Shown here: in pieces, positions 47,962-56,877 of the stretch | Numbering within the stretch: position 1 is the first letter of the stretch | Layout: the number at the start of each line of letters is the position of its first letter | Program-made: the position numbers and the translations under genes | Assembly (NCBI RefSeq): GCF_900187885.1 | Contig: NZ_FYEK01000075.1 | Span: 62,001-126,000, forward strand | Origin: Thermoflexus hugenholtzii JAD2 | GTDB lineage: Bacteria; Chloroflexota; Anaerolineae; Thermoflexales; Thermoflexaceae | Direction: 5' to 3' | DNA length: 64,000 nt | Notes under the pieces: model-generated | Databases searched by the model: none | Told to the model about the DNA's origin: nothing | The model's input: the letters and a program-made list of their open reading frames with translations, nothing else

Positions 47962-49083
47962 CTATATGACCCATGAAGCGGGCAGATCCAGCAGGAAGGC
48001 ATTGCCCAGCCGGATCCGGGTGAGGCCCGCCGCGCGAGCGGCCTCGAGGGCCTCCCGAGCGTGCGCGGAGGAGGTGCAGGGAAGGTCGGCCATCCAGAAG
48101 TGGGGGGCAAAGGCAAGCAGGGTGTAGGGGATGTCCGGGTTGATCGAGGCGATGAAGCGGGCGATGCGGAACACCTCCTCGGCATCCACATAGCCGGGGA
48201 TCAGCAGGGTGCTGGCCACCACCAGGGGCGGGTGGGGTCGCCGGGGGATCATCGCCGCCGCTTGCCGAAAGTTCTCCAGGGTGCGGCGGTTGCTGGCCCC
48301 CGTCAGGGCGATGTGCAGGTTCTCATCGAAGGCTTTCAGGTCGAACTTGATGCAGCCCCCGGTCTCCAGCGAGAGGCGGACGGCCTGATCCAGCAGCCAG
48401 GGGTTCATCATGCCGTTGGTCTCCCAGCAGACCCGCACGCCTTTTCGGGCGAGCAGCCGGGCCGCGGCCAGGGCATGCGGCATCTGAGAGGAAGGATCGC
48501 CGCCGAAGAAACACACGCAGAAGGTGCGTTCGTTGGCGGCAGCCGCCAGCTCAGCGGCGGAGATCCGAGCGCGCTCTGAAGCGCGGAGCTCACGATAGTG
48601 CCAGTTCTGACAGAACAGGCAGTTGAAGGTGCACGAGCCATAAAACACCGCCAGGTTATGATGTCCGCGCGCGTGATGACCCTCACATACCCAGTCCGCC
48701 ACGCAGTTGGTGGGTAAGGGATCCCGATACCAGTGCAGGAGGCCCCTCTCCGGGGTCCCTGCGTGGTGGATCAGCTGTCCGTTCCGGACGATCCGCAGGC
48801 CGCAGTAGCCCTGCTCGCCCTCCCCCAGGCGGCACTCCCACGCGCACAACCCACACCGGATCCCTCCGGGGGTCTGGGGGGCGTTCTCCGGCAGACCGAA
48901 AGCCCGCCGGACCTGACGGTGGGTGGCCTGGGCCAGCGGGACGGCTTCCTGAGGCCGCTCCCGGATGCAGCGCACGCAGACGCCGATGGCCCGGGCCACC
49001 GGCGGGGCGGACCGGCCGCACAGCCGGCACGCGGCGGATCCTTCCGCTGCAGGTGGCAATCCGGGAGAGCGTTTCCACACCAT
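47962..49083 (-). CDS. radical SAM protein (PflA-like)
   Basis: 373 residues. N-terminal zinc-ribbon-like cysteines ('CRLCGRSAPP', 'CVRCIRE'), a 'CGLCAWECRLGEGEQGYCGL' module, then the radical SAM cluster motif CTFNCLFC (CxxxCxxC). 'CVCFFGGDPSSQMPHAL', 'VRVCWETNGMMNPWLL' and 'CIKFDLKAFDENLH' follow the PflA / AmmeMemoRadiSam style. It uses SAM and a 4Fe-4S cluster to make a radical; the target is unknown, since no MEMO1 or AMMECR1 gene or glycyl radical enzyme is adjacent. Confidence 0.87.
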   Translation of the reverse strand: MVWKRSPGLPPAAEGSAACRLCGRSAPPVARAIGVCVRCIRERPQEAVPLAQATHRQVRRAFGLPENAPQTPGGIRCGLCAWECRLGEGEQGYCGLRIVRNGQLIHHAGTPERGLLHWYRDPLPTNCVADWVCEGHHARGHHNLAVFYGSCTFNCLFCQNWHYRELRASERARISAAELAAAANERTFCVCFFGGDPSSQMPHALAAARLLARKGVRVCWETNGMMNPWLLDQAVRLSLETGGCIKFDLKAFDENLHIALTGASNRRTLENFRQAAAMIPRRPHPPLVVASTLLIPGYVDAEEVFRIARFIASINPDIPYTLLAFAPHFWMADLPCTSSAHAREALEAARAAGLTRIRLGNAFLLDLPASWVI

Positions 49084-49101
49084 CCCTCTCCCCTCACGGT
49101 T

Positions 49102-49339
49102 TCACCGCTCCGCCAGCCGTTGAAGCATCTCGCTCCACTCTTCATTCGCCTCCCGGAGAGCGCGCTCGAAGGTCTCCCGACGTTCCTTATGAAGGGGATC
49201 GTATGGGACGGATGATCCAGGATTGTCCATCGGTGCACAGCTCGACCGAAGAGTTGGGCGGAATGTCGAGTTGCTGTAAGCGCGACGCATCCATCACCAG
49301 CAATGCGTTGCTCTCTCGAAGGATCAGCCTCCGGAGCAT
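49102..49339 (-). pseudogene. AbrB/MazE-type antitoxin, frame broken
   Basis: From ATG 49339: 'MLRRLILRESNALLVMDASR', 'LQQLDIPPNSSVELCTDGQS', 'WIIRPIRS' is a SpoVT/AbrB swapped-hairpin domain. It meets a TAA in that frame, while the expected tail 'DPLHKERRETFERALREANE' runs on one base out of register to a stop at 49102. A 2-base loss near 49190 (RPI-R-DPLHK) or a 1-base gain explains it. No toxin gene is adjacent; the intact family acts as DNA-binding antitoxin. Confidence 0.6.
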
Positions 49340-49387
49340 CTTCGTTCCCTCATCCCACGAATAGGCCTGCGAGTAAGATCCTCCATC

Positions 49388-50905
49388 TCATGATGCCGCG
49401 GGCCCGGAGGGCGCATCAAGAACCGAGGCAGATGAGATCCCGGAGGGCAGGCTCCGGGCGAGGGCCTCTGCGGTGAAGCGGGCCAGATCCCGGAAGAGGG
49501 GCTCGGCGCGGGCCTCCTGTTCCTCCGGGGGAAGCTGGAGGTGGGCCTCCACCCGGCCGGCTATCTCCTCCAGGGCGTGGGGGTCGGCCCACCGGGCGAG
49601 CCACGCGAAGAGCGCACGGTGGGCGCCTTTCCGCGCCATCGCCTCCAGCCCGTCCAGGATCTGCCGGTGGGGCGTGCCTTCCCAGATGGGCAAGATCATG
49701 GCCTCCCGCAGCCAGCGCTCCACCGGATACTCCCCCAGCACCCCCATCCCGCCGTGGACCTCCATCGCCCACTTCGCCGTCTGCACCGCCTGCTCCGCCG
49801 TCCAGTATTTGGCCAGATGGGTGAGCAGGCGGAAGAGGTGATAGCGCTCCGGATAGGGCGGACGCTCCGGCCAGACTTCCTCCAGCATGCGGACCGTGGC
49901 CCAGGTCAGGGCGAAGGCGGCCTGGAGCTCCCGGATGCGCTCGGCGAACTGACGACGCATCAAAGGATGCTGGAGAACAGGGCGGCCGAAGGCGATGCGG
50001 CGGGCTGCGAAGGCCAGGGCCTCCGCGACCGTCCGCTGCATCAGGGCGACGCTGCCGACGCTGTTGGCGACCCGGGAGACATTGAGGACCTCCAGGATCT
50101 CGTAGATGCCGGTCTCCGGGCGGCCCAGCAGGTAGGCCTCGCTCTCCCGCAGCTCCACCTCACCGGTGGGCACCGAGCGGGTGCCGATCTTGTCCTTCAG
50201 GCGCCGGATGAGATAGTTGAGGGTGCCATCCTCCCGATAGCGGGGGAGCAGGAAGAGGGCGAGGCCGCGGACGGTGCGGGGGGCGCCCTCCGGGCGGGCG
50301 GCGACCACAGCCAGCTCCGCCCCGGCGTTGCTGGCGAAATACTTCTCCCCCGTCAGCCGCCAGTGTTCGCCTTCAGGCCGGGCGACGGTCTCCACGGTTG
50401 CCCCCAGATCCGAGCCGCCGCCGGCCTCGGTCATCCAGGTGGCGCCCTGCCAGACCTCGCCGTCCCGCCGGAGCAGGGGTGGGAGGAAGCGCGCCTGAAG
50501 CGCGGGATCGCCGTATTTGCGCAGGGCCAGGGCGGTGGCCAGAGAGACGGTATAGGGGCAGTAAAGGCCTGCATCATAGAAGGCCGTTACATATCCGATG
50601 AGGAACGTCGCGGCGAGCCCTTCCCCTTCGAAGGCCCGCCAGACCGCGCCGGCCCGGTAGCCCTGCAGGAGCATCCGCCGGTAATCCGGCGGGTAGAGGA
50701 TCTCATCGATGCGGTGGCCGAAGCGGTCGTAAGCGCGCAGCCACGGTGTGCCCATGCGATCGATCATCGTGGAGATATCCTTCCCCTCCGCCTCCCACCA
50801 GGCCTCCAGCTCCTCGAGCTCAGCCCGGATGGGAAGCGGAACCCCCATTGCCTGAAGGAACCGCGTGGGCGAAGGCAGGGCTTCCATGAGCTCCATCTCA
50901 GCCAT
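49388..50905 (-). CDS. acyl-CoA dehydrogenase (AidB-like)
   Basis: 505 residues from 50905. Acyl-CoA dehydrogenase marks: 'GATWMTEAGGGSDLGATVET', 'RLTGEKYFASNAGAELAVVA', 'RIAFGRPVLQHPLMRRQFAE', and the C-terminal flavin-contact part 'MEVHGGMGVLGEYPVERWLR' and 'ILPIWEGTPHRQILDGLEAM'. The catalytic carboxylate region is 'PIWEGT'. The longer-than-usual C-terminus and N-terminal extension fit the AidB subgroup. It presumably oxidises acyl-CoAs; the substrate is unknown and no other beta-oxidation gene is adjacent. Confidence 0.9.
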   Translation of the reverse strand: MAEMELMEALPSPTRFLQAMGVPLPIRAELEELEAWWEAEGKDISTMIDRMGTPWLRAYDRFGHRIDEILYPPDYRRMLLQGYRAGAVWRAFEGEGLAATFLIGYVTAFYDAGLYCPYTVSLATALALRKYGDPALQARFLPPLLRRDGEVWQGATWMTEAGGGSDLGATVETVARPEGEHWRLTGEKYFASNAGAELAVVAARPEGAPRTVRGLALFLLPRYREDGTLNYLIRRLKDKIGTRSVPTGEVELRESEAYLLGRPETGIYEILEVLNVSRVANSVGSVALMQRTVAEALAFAARRIAFGRPVLQHPLMRRQFAERIRELQAAFALTWATVRMLEEVWPERPPYPERYHLFRLLTHLAKYWTAEQAVQTAKWAMEVHGGMGVLGEYPVERWLREAMILPIWEGTPHRQILDGLEAMARKGAHRALFAWLARWADPHALEEIAGRVEAHLQLPPEEQEARAEPLFRDLARFTAEALARSLPSGISSASVLDAPSGPAAS

Positions 50906-51053
50906 GCCGATCCCCCTGTGGAAGATCCACCTCCATGATAAGCCTTCGCGAAGGGATGCGCCGGAGGATGTCCCTTCGGCCTCCGGGATCCGAAAAGATC
51001 CGTCGTATGATGAAATGGTGGGATGACGGATGACCTCGAAGGGAGGATGACGC

Positions 51054-52439
51054 GTGCTTCGATGGCTGAAGGCCGGGCTGGGGGGAGCCCTTCTGTTTCT
51101 GGGCCTGCTTCTCGCGATGCGCCGGGCGGAGGGAGAGGCCACGATGCTCCTGCCGCCCCTGTGGGGTCCCAACACGGTGGCCAACACCGATCGGAGCGGC
51201 TTCGCCCAGCAGGAACCCAGCCTGGCCATCCACCCCCGCGACCTCCGAAATCTGGTGGTGGCAGCCAAGGACTTCCGCCGCACCCAGGACATCACCCGTG
51301 AGGTCTGGATCTACGTTTCCTTTGACGGAGGACGCTCCTGGCCGATCCAGATCCCCTTCCCCGGCCTGCCCCCCACCATCACCCGCCAGAGCGATCCGGT
51401 CGCCCTGGCTACAGAAGAAGGGCGTTTCTACGTGCTGGCCCTGGGCGCCGGGACGCCCGCTTACCGCCATCACGGATTGTTCCTGACCTGGTCCGATGAC
51501 GGGGGGCGCACCTGGCGGGACGCTGTGACGATCATCTCGGATCCATCGACGATCCTCGATGATAAACCCTGGCTGGCCCGCGACGCCTATCCCGCCAGCC
51601 CCTACTACGGGCGCCTGTATGTGGCCTGGCGGCCCATGCACGCCGACGTGCTGTGGGTGGTCCGCTCCGAAGACGGCGGCCTTTCATGGTCCCGCCCGGT
51701 GACCGCAGCCGAGGGGGAGGGGGTGCAGGGGGCCATGCCGGTGGTGGGGGCCGATGGGGCCGTTCATCTTTTCTACGTGGAGCCGATGTCGCCCACCGCG
51801 CCCGGATGGATTCGGGTGGTCACGTCCTTTGATGGGGGGGCTTCCTTCTCCGCTCCGCGGAATGTCGCTCCGGTCCTTCAGCCCCCCAGCCCTGTCCGCG
51901 CTTACGATCGGTGGCGGCTTTATACATTGCCCAGCGCCGCAGCAGACCCCCGGGATCCGGCCCGGCTGTATGTGGTCTGGACGGAGGGATCCCCTCAGGA
52001 GGCCCTGGGCACGGAGGTGGCCTTCGCCCGCAGCGAGGACGGCGGTCGCACCTGGACGCTGAGCCGGCCTTTCGCCGCCCCGGGGGACGCCGCCCATCCC
52101 ATCGTGCGGACGGACGCGCGGGGATGGGTGCATCTGTTCTGGCTGGACCGCCGCCGGGATCCCTGGAACCGCCTTTTCGATGCCTTCTATGCTTACTCTC
52201 CGGACGGCGGGCGGACCTGGAGCATGCCCTTCCGGGTGAGCACGCGCTCCTTCGATCTGAACCAGGCCGTGCCGCCCATCAGCCCGGCGCCCGGAGATTA
52301 CTGGGGTCTGGATGTCCGGGGAGATCGCATCTGTGCAGCGTGGAGCGATACCCGGTTCGGCGATGAAGAGATTATGGTGACATGCGGGATCCTCCCCCTT
52401 GCCTCCTCTATCCTGCTTCCCGGGATCCCCCTGGAGTAG
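51054..52439 (+). CDS. secreted Asp-box (BNR repeat) beta-propeller protein
   Basis: 461 residues, GTG start after GGGAGGATGACGC. Signal peptide ('GGALLFLGLLLAMRRAEGEA'), then at least six Asp boxes: 'SFDGGRSWP', 'SDDGGRTWR', 'SEDGGLSWS', 'SFDGGASFS', 'SEDGGRTWT', 'SPDGGRTWS'. This is the fold of sialidases and related propellers. The sialidase arginine triad and 'RIP' motif are not clear to me, so enzymatic activity is uncertain. Exported; probably acts on or binds carbohydrates. Confidence 0.85.
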   Translation: MLRWLKAGLGGALLFLGLLLAMRRAEGEATMLLPPLWGPNTVANTDRSGFAQQEPSLAIHPRDLRNLVVAAKDFRRTQDITREVWIYVSFDGGRSWPIQIPFPGLPPTITRQSDPVALATEEGRFYVLALGAGTPAYRHHGLFLTWSDDGGRTWRDAVTIISDPSTILDDKPWLARDAYPASPYYGRLYVAWRPMHADVLWVVRSEDGGLSWSRPVTAAEGEGVQGAMPVVGADGAVHLFYVEPMSPTAPGWIRVVTSFDGGASFSAPRNVAPVLQPPSPVRAYDRWRLYTLPSAAADPRDPARLYVVWTEGSPQEALGTEVAFARSEDGGRTWTLSRPFAAPGDAAHPIVRTDARGWVHLFWLDRRRDPWNRLFDAFYAYSPDGGRTWSMPFRVSTRSFDLNQAVPPISPAPGDYWGLDVRGDRICAAWSDTRFGDEEIMVTCGILPLASSILLPGIPLE

Positions 52440-52520
52440 CAGCGGCCGGCGGAAGTTTGAGCCCCCGGCTGGGATGATGTTAGACTGAGGCGACGGATCT
52501 CAGCTCGACGGACGCAAGAG

Positions 52521-53510
52521 ATGGCGCGTCGCGCCACCGCCCTGGCCCACCCGAACATCGCCTTCGTGAAATACTGGGGGAATCGGGATGAGCGCCTCCG
52601 ACTCCCGGCCAATCCCTCGTTTTCTATGAACCTGGGAGGGTTGCGCACGATCACCACGGTGACGTTCCAGGAAGCGGAAGGGCCGGATCTCCTGTTCGTG
52701 AACGGCGTGCCGGTGGAGGGGCCGGCTCGGGAACGGGTCTCGGCGTTCCTGGATCACGTGCGAAGGATGGCCGGGTTCCGGGGCCGCGCCGTGGTGGAGT
52801 CCATCACGGACATCCCGCCCGGCGTGGGGCTGGCCTCCTCGGCGGCGGCCTTCGCCGCCCTGGCCGCTGCGGCGTCCGCCGCCCTGGATCTGCGGCTCTC
52901 CGAGCGGGACCTGTCCACCCTCGCCCGCTTGGGCTCCGGTTCGGCGTGCCGTTCGGTGCCCCCAGGATTCGTGGAGTGGGTGGCCGGCGAGCGCCATGAG
53001 GATTCCTATGCTTATAGCGTGGCCCCACCGGAGCACTGGGACCTGTGGGACGTGATCGCTGTGGTCAGCGAGCAGCACAAGGCGGTGGGGTCCAGCGAGG
53101 GGCACCGCCGGGCGGCCACCAGCCCCCTTCATGGACCGCGGGTGGCGACCGCGCCGGAGCGGGTGTCCCGCTGTCGGGAAGCCGTGCTGCGGCGGGACTT
53201 CGAGGCCCTGGCGGAGATCGTCGAGACCGATGCCATCTGGATGCACGCGGTGATGATGACCTCCCGACCGCCCCTGTTCTACTGGGAACCCGCCACCCTC
53301 ATCGTGCTGCAGGCAGCCCGTCGCTGGCGGGAGGAGGGGCTGCCGGTGGCCTTCACCCTGGACGCCGGACCGAACGTCCATCTGCTCTGCCCCGCGGAGG
53401 CCGTGGAGGAGGTGGCCCGGCGGGCCCAGGGGGTGCCCGGGGTGCTTCGGGTGCTGCGCAGCGGCCCCGGCGGCGGGGCCCGCATCCTGCCGCCCGAGGG
53501 AGGCCCATGA
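52521..53510 (+). CDS. mvaD: diphosphomevalonate decarboxylase (mevalonate pathway)
   Basis: 329 residues. The opening 'AHPNIAFVKYWGNRDERLRL' is diagnostic of mevalonate decarboxylases; 'PPGVGLASSAAAFAALA' is the GHMP ATP-binding loop; 'GSGSACRSVPPGFVEW' and 'FTLDAGPNVHLL' complete the active site. It makes isopentenyl diphosphate or, in relatives, isopentenyl phosphate. Most bacteria use the MEP route, so its presence fits Chloroflexota, where a mevalonate route is known. No other pathway gene is in the window. Confidence 0.93.
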   Translation: MARRATALAHPNIAFVKYWGNRDERLRLPANPSFSMNLGGLRTITTVTFQEAEGPDLLFVNGVPVEGPARERVSAFLDHVRRMAGFRGRAVVESITDIPPGVGLASSAAAFAALAAAASAALDLRLSERDLSTLARLGSGSACRSVPPGFVEWVAGERHEDSYAYSVAPPEHWDLWDVIAVVSEQHKAVGSSEGHRRAATSPLHGPRVATAPERVSRCREAVLRRDFEALAEIVETDAIWMHAVMMTSRPPLFYWEPATLIVLQAARRWREEGLPVAFTLDAGPNVHLLCPAEAVEEVARRAQGVPGVLRVLRSGPGGGARILPPEGGP

Positions 53511-53522
53511 AAGGAGGTCCCT

Positions 53523-54092
53523 ATGGATGTTCGCGTGGAGCGGCGCCTGTTCACGGTGGAGGAGTATCACCGGATGGCGGAGGCGGGGATCCTCTCCGAG
53601 GACGACCGGGTGGAACTCATCGAGGGGGAGATCGTCGAGATGAGCCCCATCGGAAGCCGGCACGCGGGGTGCGTCAACCGGATCAGCCACTGGTTCTCCC
53701 AACGAGTGGGTAGGCGCGCCATCGTCAGCGTTCAGAACCCCATCCGTTTGGGGCGGCGTTCGGAGCCGCAGCCGGACGTGGCGTTGTTGCGGCCGCGGGA
53801 GGATTTCTACGCTTCGGAGCATCCAGGAGCGGAGGATGTGTTGCTGATCGTGGAGGTGGCGGAGCATTCGGCCGGGTATGATCGGGGGGTGAAGGTGCCG
53901 CTGTATGCGCGGTATGGGGTGGTCGAGGTGTGGGTGGTGGATCTTTTGCGAGGCGTGGTGGAGGTGTATCGGGGACCGGAGGGAGAGGGGTATCGGGAGG
54001 TGCGGGTGGTGGGGCGGGGGGAGGCCATCGCCCCGCTCCAGCTGCCGGATCTCCACGTCCCCGTGGACCAGATCCTCGGCGAGACCTCCTGA
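53523..54092 (+). CDS. Uma2-family PD-(D/E)XK endonuclease-like protein
   Basis: 189 residues of the Uma2 (DUF820) type: 'MAEAGILSEDDRVELIEGEI', 'SPIGSRHAGCVNRI', 'GRRSEPQPDVALLRPREDFY' (catalytic-like D), 'LIVEVAEHSAGYDRGVKVPL', 'YARYGVVEVWVVDL'. Family members are widespread in Chloroflexota and Cyanobacteria in many copies; cellular role unknown. The 3' half is biased toward G in the third position relative to its neighbours. 12 bp after mvaD, AAAGGAGG upstream. Confidence 0.9.
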   Translation: MDVRVERRLFTVEEYHRMAEAGILSEDDRVELIEGEIVEMSPIGSRHAGCVNRISHWFSQRVGRRAIVSVQNPIRLGRRSEPQPDVALLRPREDFYASEHPGAEDVLLIVEVAEHSAGYDRGVKVPLYARYGVVEVWVVDLLRGVVEVYRGPEGEGYREVRVVGRGEAIAPLQLPDLHVPVDQILGETS

Positions 54093-54134
54093 GGGAAGGT
54101 CGTATCCGTCGGGGAACCTCGATTGGGGGGAGCG

Positions 54135-55222
54135 ATGACCGAGCCGGTGATCACGATGCCGTGGGGTGTCTTGGGGTTCTTGCTGGCGCTGGGCCCGCTG
54201 ATCTTCGTCCACGAGCTGGGGCATCTCCTGACGGCGAAGCTGGCCGGGGTGGCGGTGGAGGAGTTCGGGTTCGGCTTCCCACCCCGGCTGCTGATCCTGG
54301 GCCGGTGGCGGGAGACCTGCTCACCCTCAACGCGATCCCCTTCGGCGGCTTCGTGCGGCTGCGGGGCGAGGAGGATCCGGGGATCCCGGAGGGCTTCGCC
54401 GCCCGGCCGTGGGCCTGGCGCTTGCTGATCCTCGCCGCCGGGCCCCTGATGAACATGGCCCTGGCCTGGGGGGTGCTCATCCTGATCTTCCTGCTCGGCG
54501 TGCCCTCCTCCCAGGTCCGGGTGGAGGGCGTGGCCGCTGGTTCCCCGGCCGCCCAGGCCGGGCTCCAGGCCGGGGATGTCATCCTGGCGCTGGATGGCGT
54601 GCCGGTGGAGCGCACCGAGGATGTGCGCCGGCTGGCGCAGGAGCGAAAGGGGCGCACCGTGATCCTGCGGATCCAGCGGGCGCAGGGCGTGCAGGAAGTA
54701 TCCGTATACGTGCGGCCGGATCCGCCGCCGGGCCAGGGAGCGATGGGGGTGATCATCGCCTCGGTCCCGGATTACAGCCGGATGCAGCGGTTCGGGCTCG
54801 GGGAGGCGATGGCCCGCGGGACGGTGATGTTCGGGGCGTTGACGGCGCAGCTGTTCAGCCTGCCGGCCCGCATCCTCCTGGGCCTGGTCCCGGCCCAGGT
54901 CCTCCAGCCCGCCGGCCCTGTCCGCATCGGGGCGGAGGCGGGGGAGGCGCTGCGGACCAGCGTGGAGGTGGGCTCCGCCTATGTGTTCCTCACCTTCATC
55001 GCCCTGATCAGCTTGGCCATCGCTTTCACCAACCTCTTGCCCATCCCGGCCCTGGATGGCGGGCGGATCCTGTTCGTGCTCATCGAGGCCGTTCGAGGGC
55101 GGCGTCTGGATCCGCGCCGGGAGCAGGTGGTGCACCTTATCGGCTTCGCCTTCCTGCTGGCGCTGCTGATCTTCCTCTCCATCCGGGAGATCGGAGAGCT
55201 CTCGCGGGGGGCCGGCCCGTAA
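54135..55222 (+). CDS. rseP: RseP-type site-2 protease with PDZ domain, frame broken once as given
   Basis: The first 60 codons (from ATG 54135) carry the zinc motif HELGH (26-30) in '[18 protein letters not shown]' and '[18 protein letters not shown]'. The rest, in another frame, continues '[19 protein letters not shown]', TM segments, a PDZ domain ('[20 protein letters not shown]') and the second zinc motif '[11 protein letters not shown]'. One extra G in the run at 54310-54312 joins both exactly ('[17 protein letters not shown]') and gives a normal 362-residue RseP. The gene is usually important, so a sequence error is likely. It cleaves anti-sigma factors or signal-peptide remnants within the membrane. 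Confidence 0.85.
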
Positions 55223-55345
55223 AGGAAGGGCGCCGCGCCGCTGCTCCCTTCTCCCGGAGGGAACCCTCATTCCTCGGGCGGCGGTGAAGCCCGCCGCACG
55301 GGCGCGCGTCGATGCTCCGGATGACCCTGCTTCAGGAGGAGCCCG

Positions 55346-55804
55346 GTGGATCGGCCGGTGGTGGCCACGACGTTCTACGTGCGGTATGCGGAGACCGATC
55401 AGATGGGCCTGGTGCATCACAGCGCTTATCTGATCTGGTTCGAGGAGGGAAGAAGCCAGTATATGCGGGCCTGCGGGGCGGACTACGCGGAGATCGAGCG
55501 CAGCGGGGCGTTGTTCGCGGTGGCCGAGGCCCACGCCCGTTACGAAGCCCCGGCCCGCTACGGGGATCGGGTCACCGTCCGGACATGGGTGGAGGAGATC
55601 CGCAGCCGCTCGATCACCTTCGGCTACGCGGTCTACAACGCCGACACCGGCCAGCGCCTGGCCACCGGCTGGACGAAACATCTGTGCCTGGATCGATCCG
55701 GCCGGGTGATGACGATCCCGGAGATCTGGCGAGCCGTCCTAACGCGCGGTCCGCAAGCAGGCTCCTTCGGGGACCAGAGCGTGCGGGTGGAGCGGACTGG
55801 GTGA
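55346..55804 (+). CDS. acyl-CoA thioesterase (YbgC/4HBT hotdog family)
   Basis: 152 residues, GTG start after CAGGAGGAGC. The hotdog-fold opening 'YVRYAETDQMGLVHHSAYLI' with the catalytic Asp, then 'WFEEGRSQYMRACG', 'YEAPARYGDRVTVRTWVEEI' and 'SRSITFGYAVYN'. It hydrolyses short- to medium-chain acyl-CoA or 4-hydroxybenzoyl-CoA-like substrates in the cytoplasm; the specific substrate is unknown. Confidence 0.9.
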   Translation: MDRPVVATTFYVRYAETDQMGLVHHSAYLIWFEEGRSQYMRACGADYAEIERSGALFAVAEAHARYEAPARYGDRVTVRTWVEEIRSRSITFGYAVYNADTGQRLATGWTKHLCLDRSGRVMTIPEIWRAVLTRGPQAGSFGDQSVRVERTG

Positions 55805-55870
55805 GCGGGCCATCGCATGAGGGCGGCGTGGCGCTGAGCTTCCAGACACCATTCCTGCGGAGGATGCGCC

Positions 55871-56845
55871 ATGGAGTATCGCACCCTGGGACGGACCGGG
55901 CTCAAGGTCTCCGCGCTCTGCCTGGGCACCATGACCTTCGGATGGACGACCGATGAGGCGACGGCCCACCGGATCCTCTCGGCCGCGGTCGATGCCGGGA
56001 TCAACTTCATCGACACAGCGGATATCTACCCCTACTGGGCGCCGGGGGCGTGGGCCGGGCGCACGGAGGAGATCATCGGACGCTGGCTGAAGGGGCAACG
56101 CCGGGAAGCCCTGGTGATCGCCACCAAGGTGCGCGGCCCCATGGGCCCGGGCCCCAACGACCAGGGGCTCTCCCGCAAGCACATCTTCGACGCCGTGGAG
56201 GGGAGCCTCCGGCGCCTGGGGACGGACTACATCGACCTCTATCAGGTCCACTGGCCGGATGAGGAGACGCCGCTGGAGGAGACGCTGCGGGCCCTGGACG
56301 ACCTGGTACGGCAGGGCAAGGTGCGCTACATCGGGGCCTCGAATTTCCCAGCCTGGCTGCTCTGCAAGGCATTGTGGATCAGCGACAAGCACGGGTGGGC
56401 TCGCTTCGACAGCCTGCAGCCCCATTACAACCTGCTGCACCGGGCGGAGTTCGAGCGGGAGCTGATGCCGCTCTGTCGGGATCAGGGCCTGGGAGTCATC
56501 CCCTACAGCCCGCTGGCCGGGGGCTTCCTCACCGGGAAATACCGGCGGGACGCCCCGCCGCCCTCCGGAAGCCGGGGCGCGGTCAGCGAGTGGCTCCGCC
56601 GGTACCTTCAGGACCCCCGGGCCTGGCAGGTCCTGGAGGAAGTGGAGCGCATCGCCCGGGAGCTGGGGAAGACCCCTGCTCAGGTGGCCCTGGCCTGGTT
56701 GCTGCGCAACCCGACCGTGACCAGCCCCATCATCGGGGCCAGCACGGTGGAGCAGCTCCCGGAGCTTCTAAGTGCGGTGGGCTGGTCCCTGCCCGAGGAG
56801 ATCGCCCAGCGCCTGGACATGCTCACCGCATGGGAGAGGGATTGA
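55871..56845 (+). CDS. aldo/keto reductase
   Basis: 324 residues. AKR marks: '[20 protein letters not shown]', the catalytic Asp in '[14 protein letters not shown]' with Tyr, Lys in 'LVIATKVRG', His in '[10 protein letters not shown]', and the NADPH-binding '[20 protein letters not shown]' and '[17 protein letters not shown]'. A potassium-channel-beta/YajO-like member. Reduces aldehydes or ketones with NADPH. It lies upstream of the polysaccharide genes, with 32 bp to the next start. Confidence 0.92.
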   Translation: MEYRTLGRTGLKVSALCLGTMTFGWTTDEATAHRILSAAVDAGINFIDTADIYPYWAPGAWAGRTEEIIGRWLKGQRREALVIATKVRGPMGPGPNDQGLSRKHIFDAVEGSLRRLGTDYIDLYQVHWPDEETPLEETLRALDDLVRQGKVRYIGASNFPAWLLCKALWISDKHGWARFDSLQPHYNLLHRAEFERELMPLCRDQGLGVIPYSPLAGGFLTGKYRRDAPPPSGSRGAVSEWLRRYLQDPRAWQVLEEVERIARELGKTPAQVALAWLLRNPTVTSPIIGASTVEQLPELLSAVGWSLPEEIAQRLDMLTAWERD

Positions 56846-56877
56846 GCCGGAGGGACCGGGAACAGCGGAAGGCAGTG

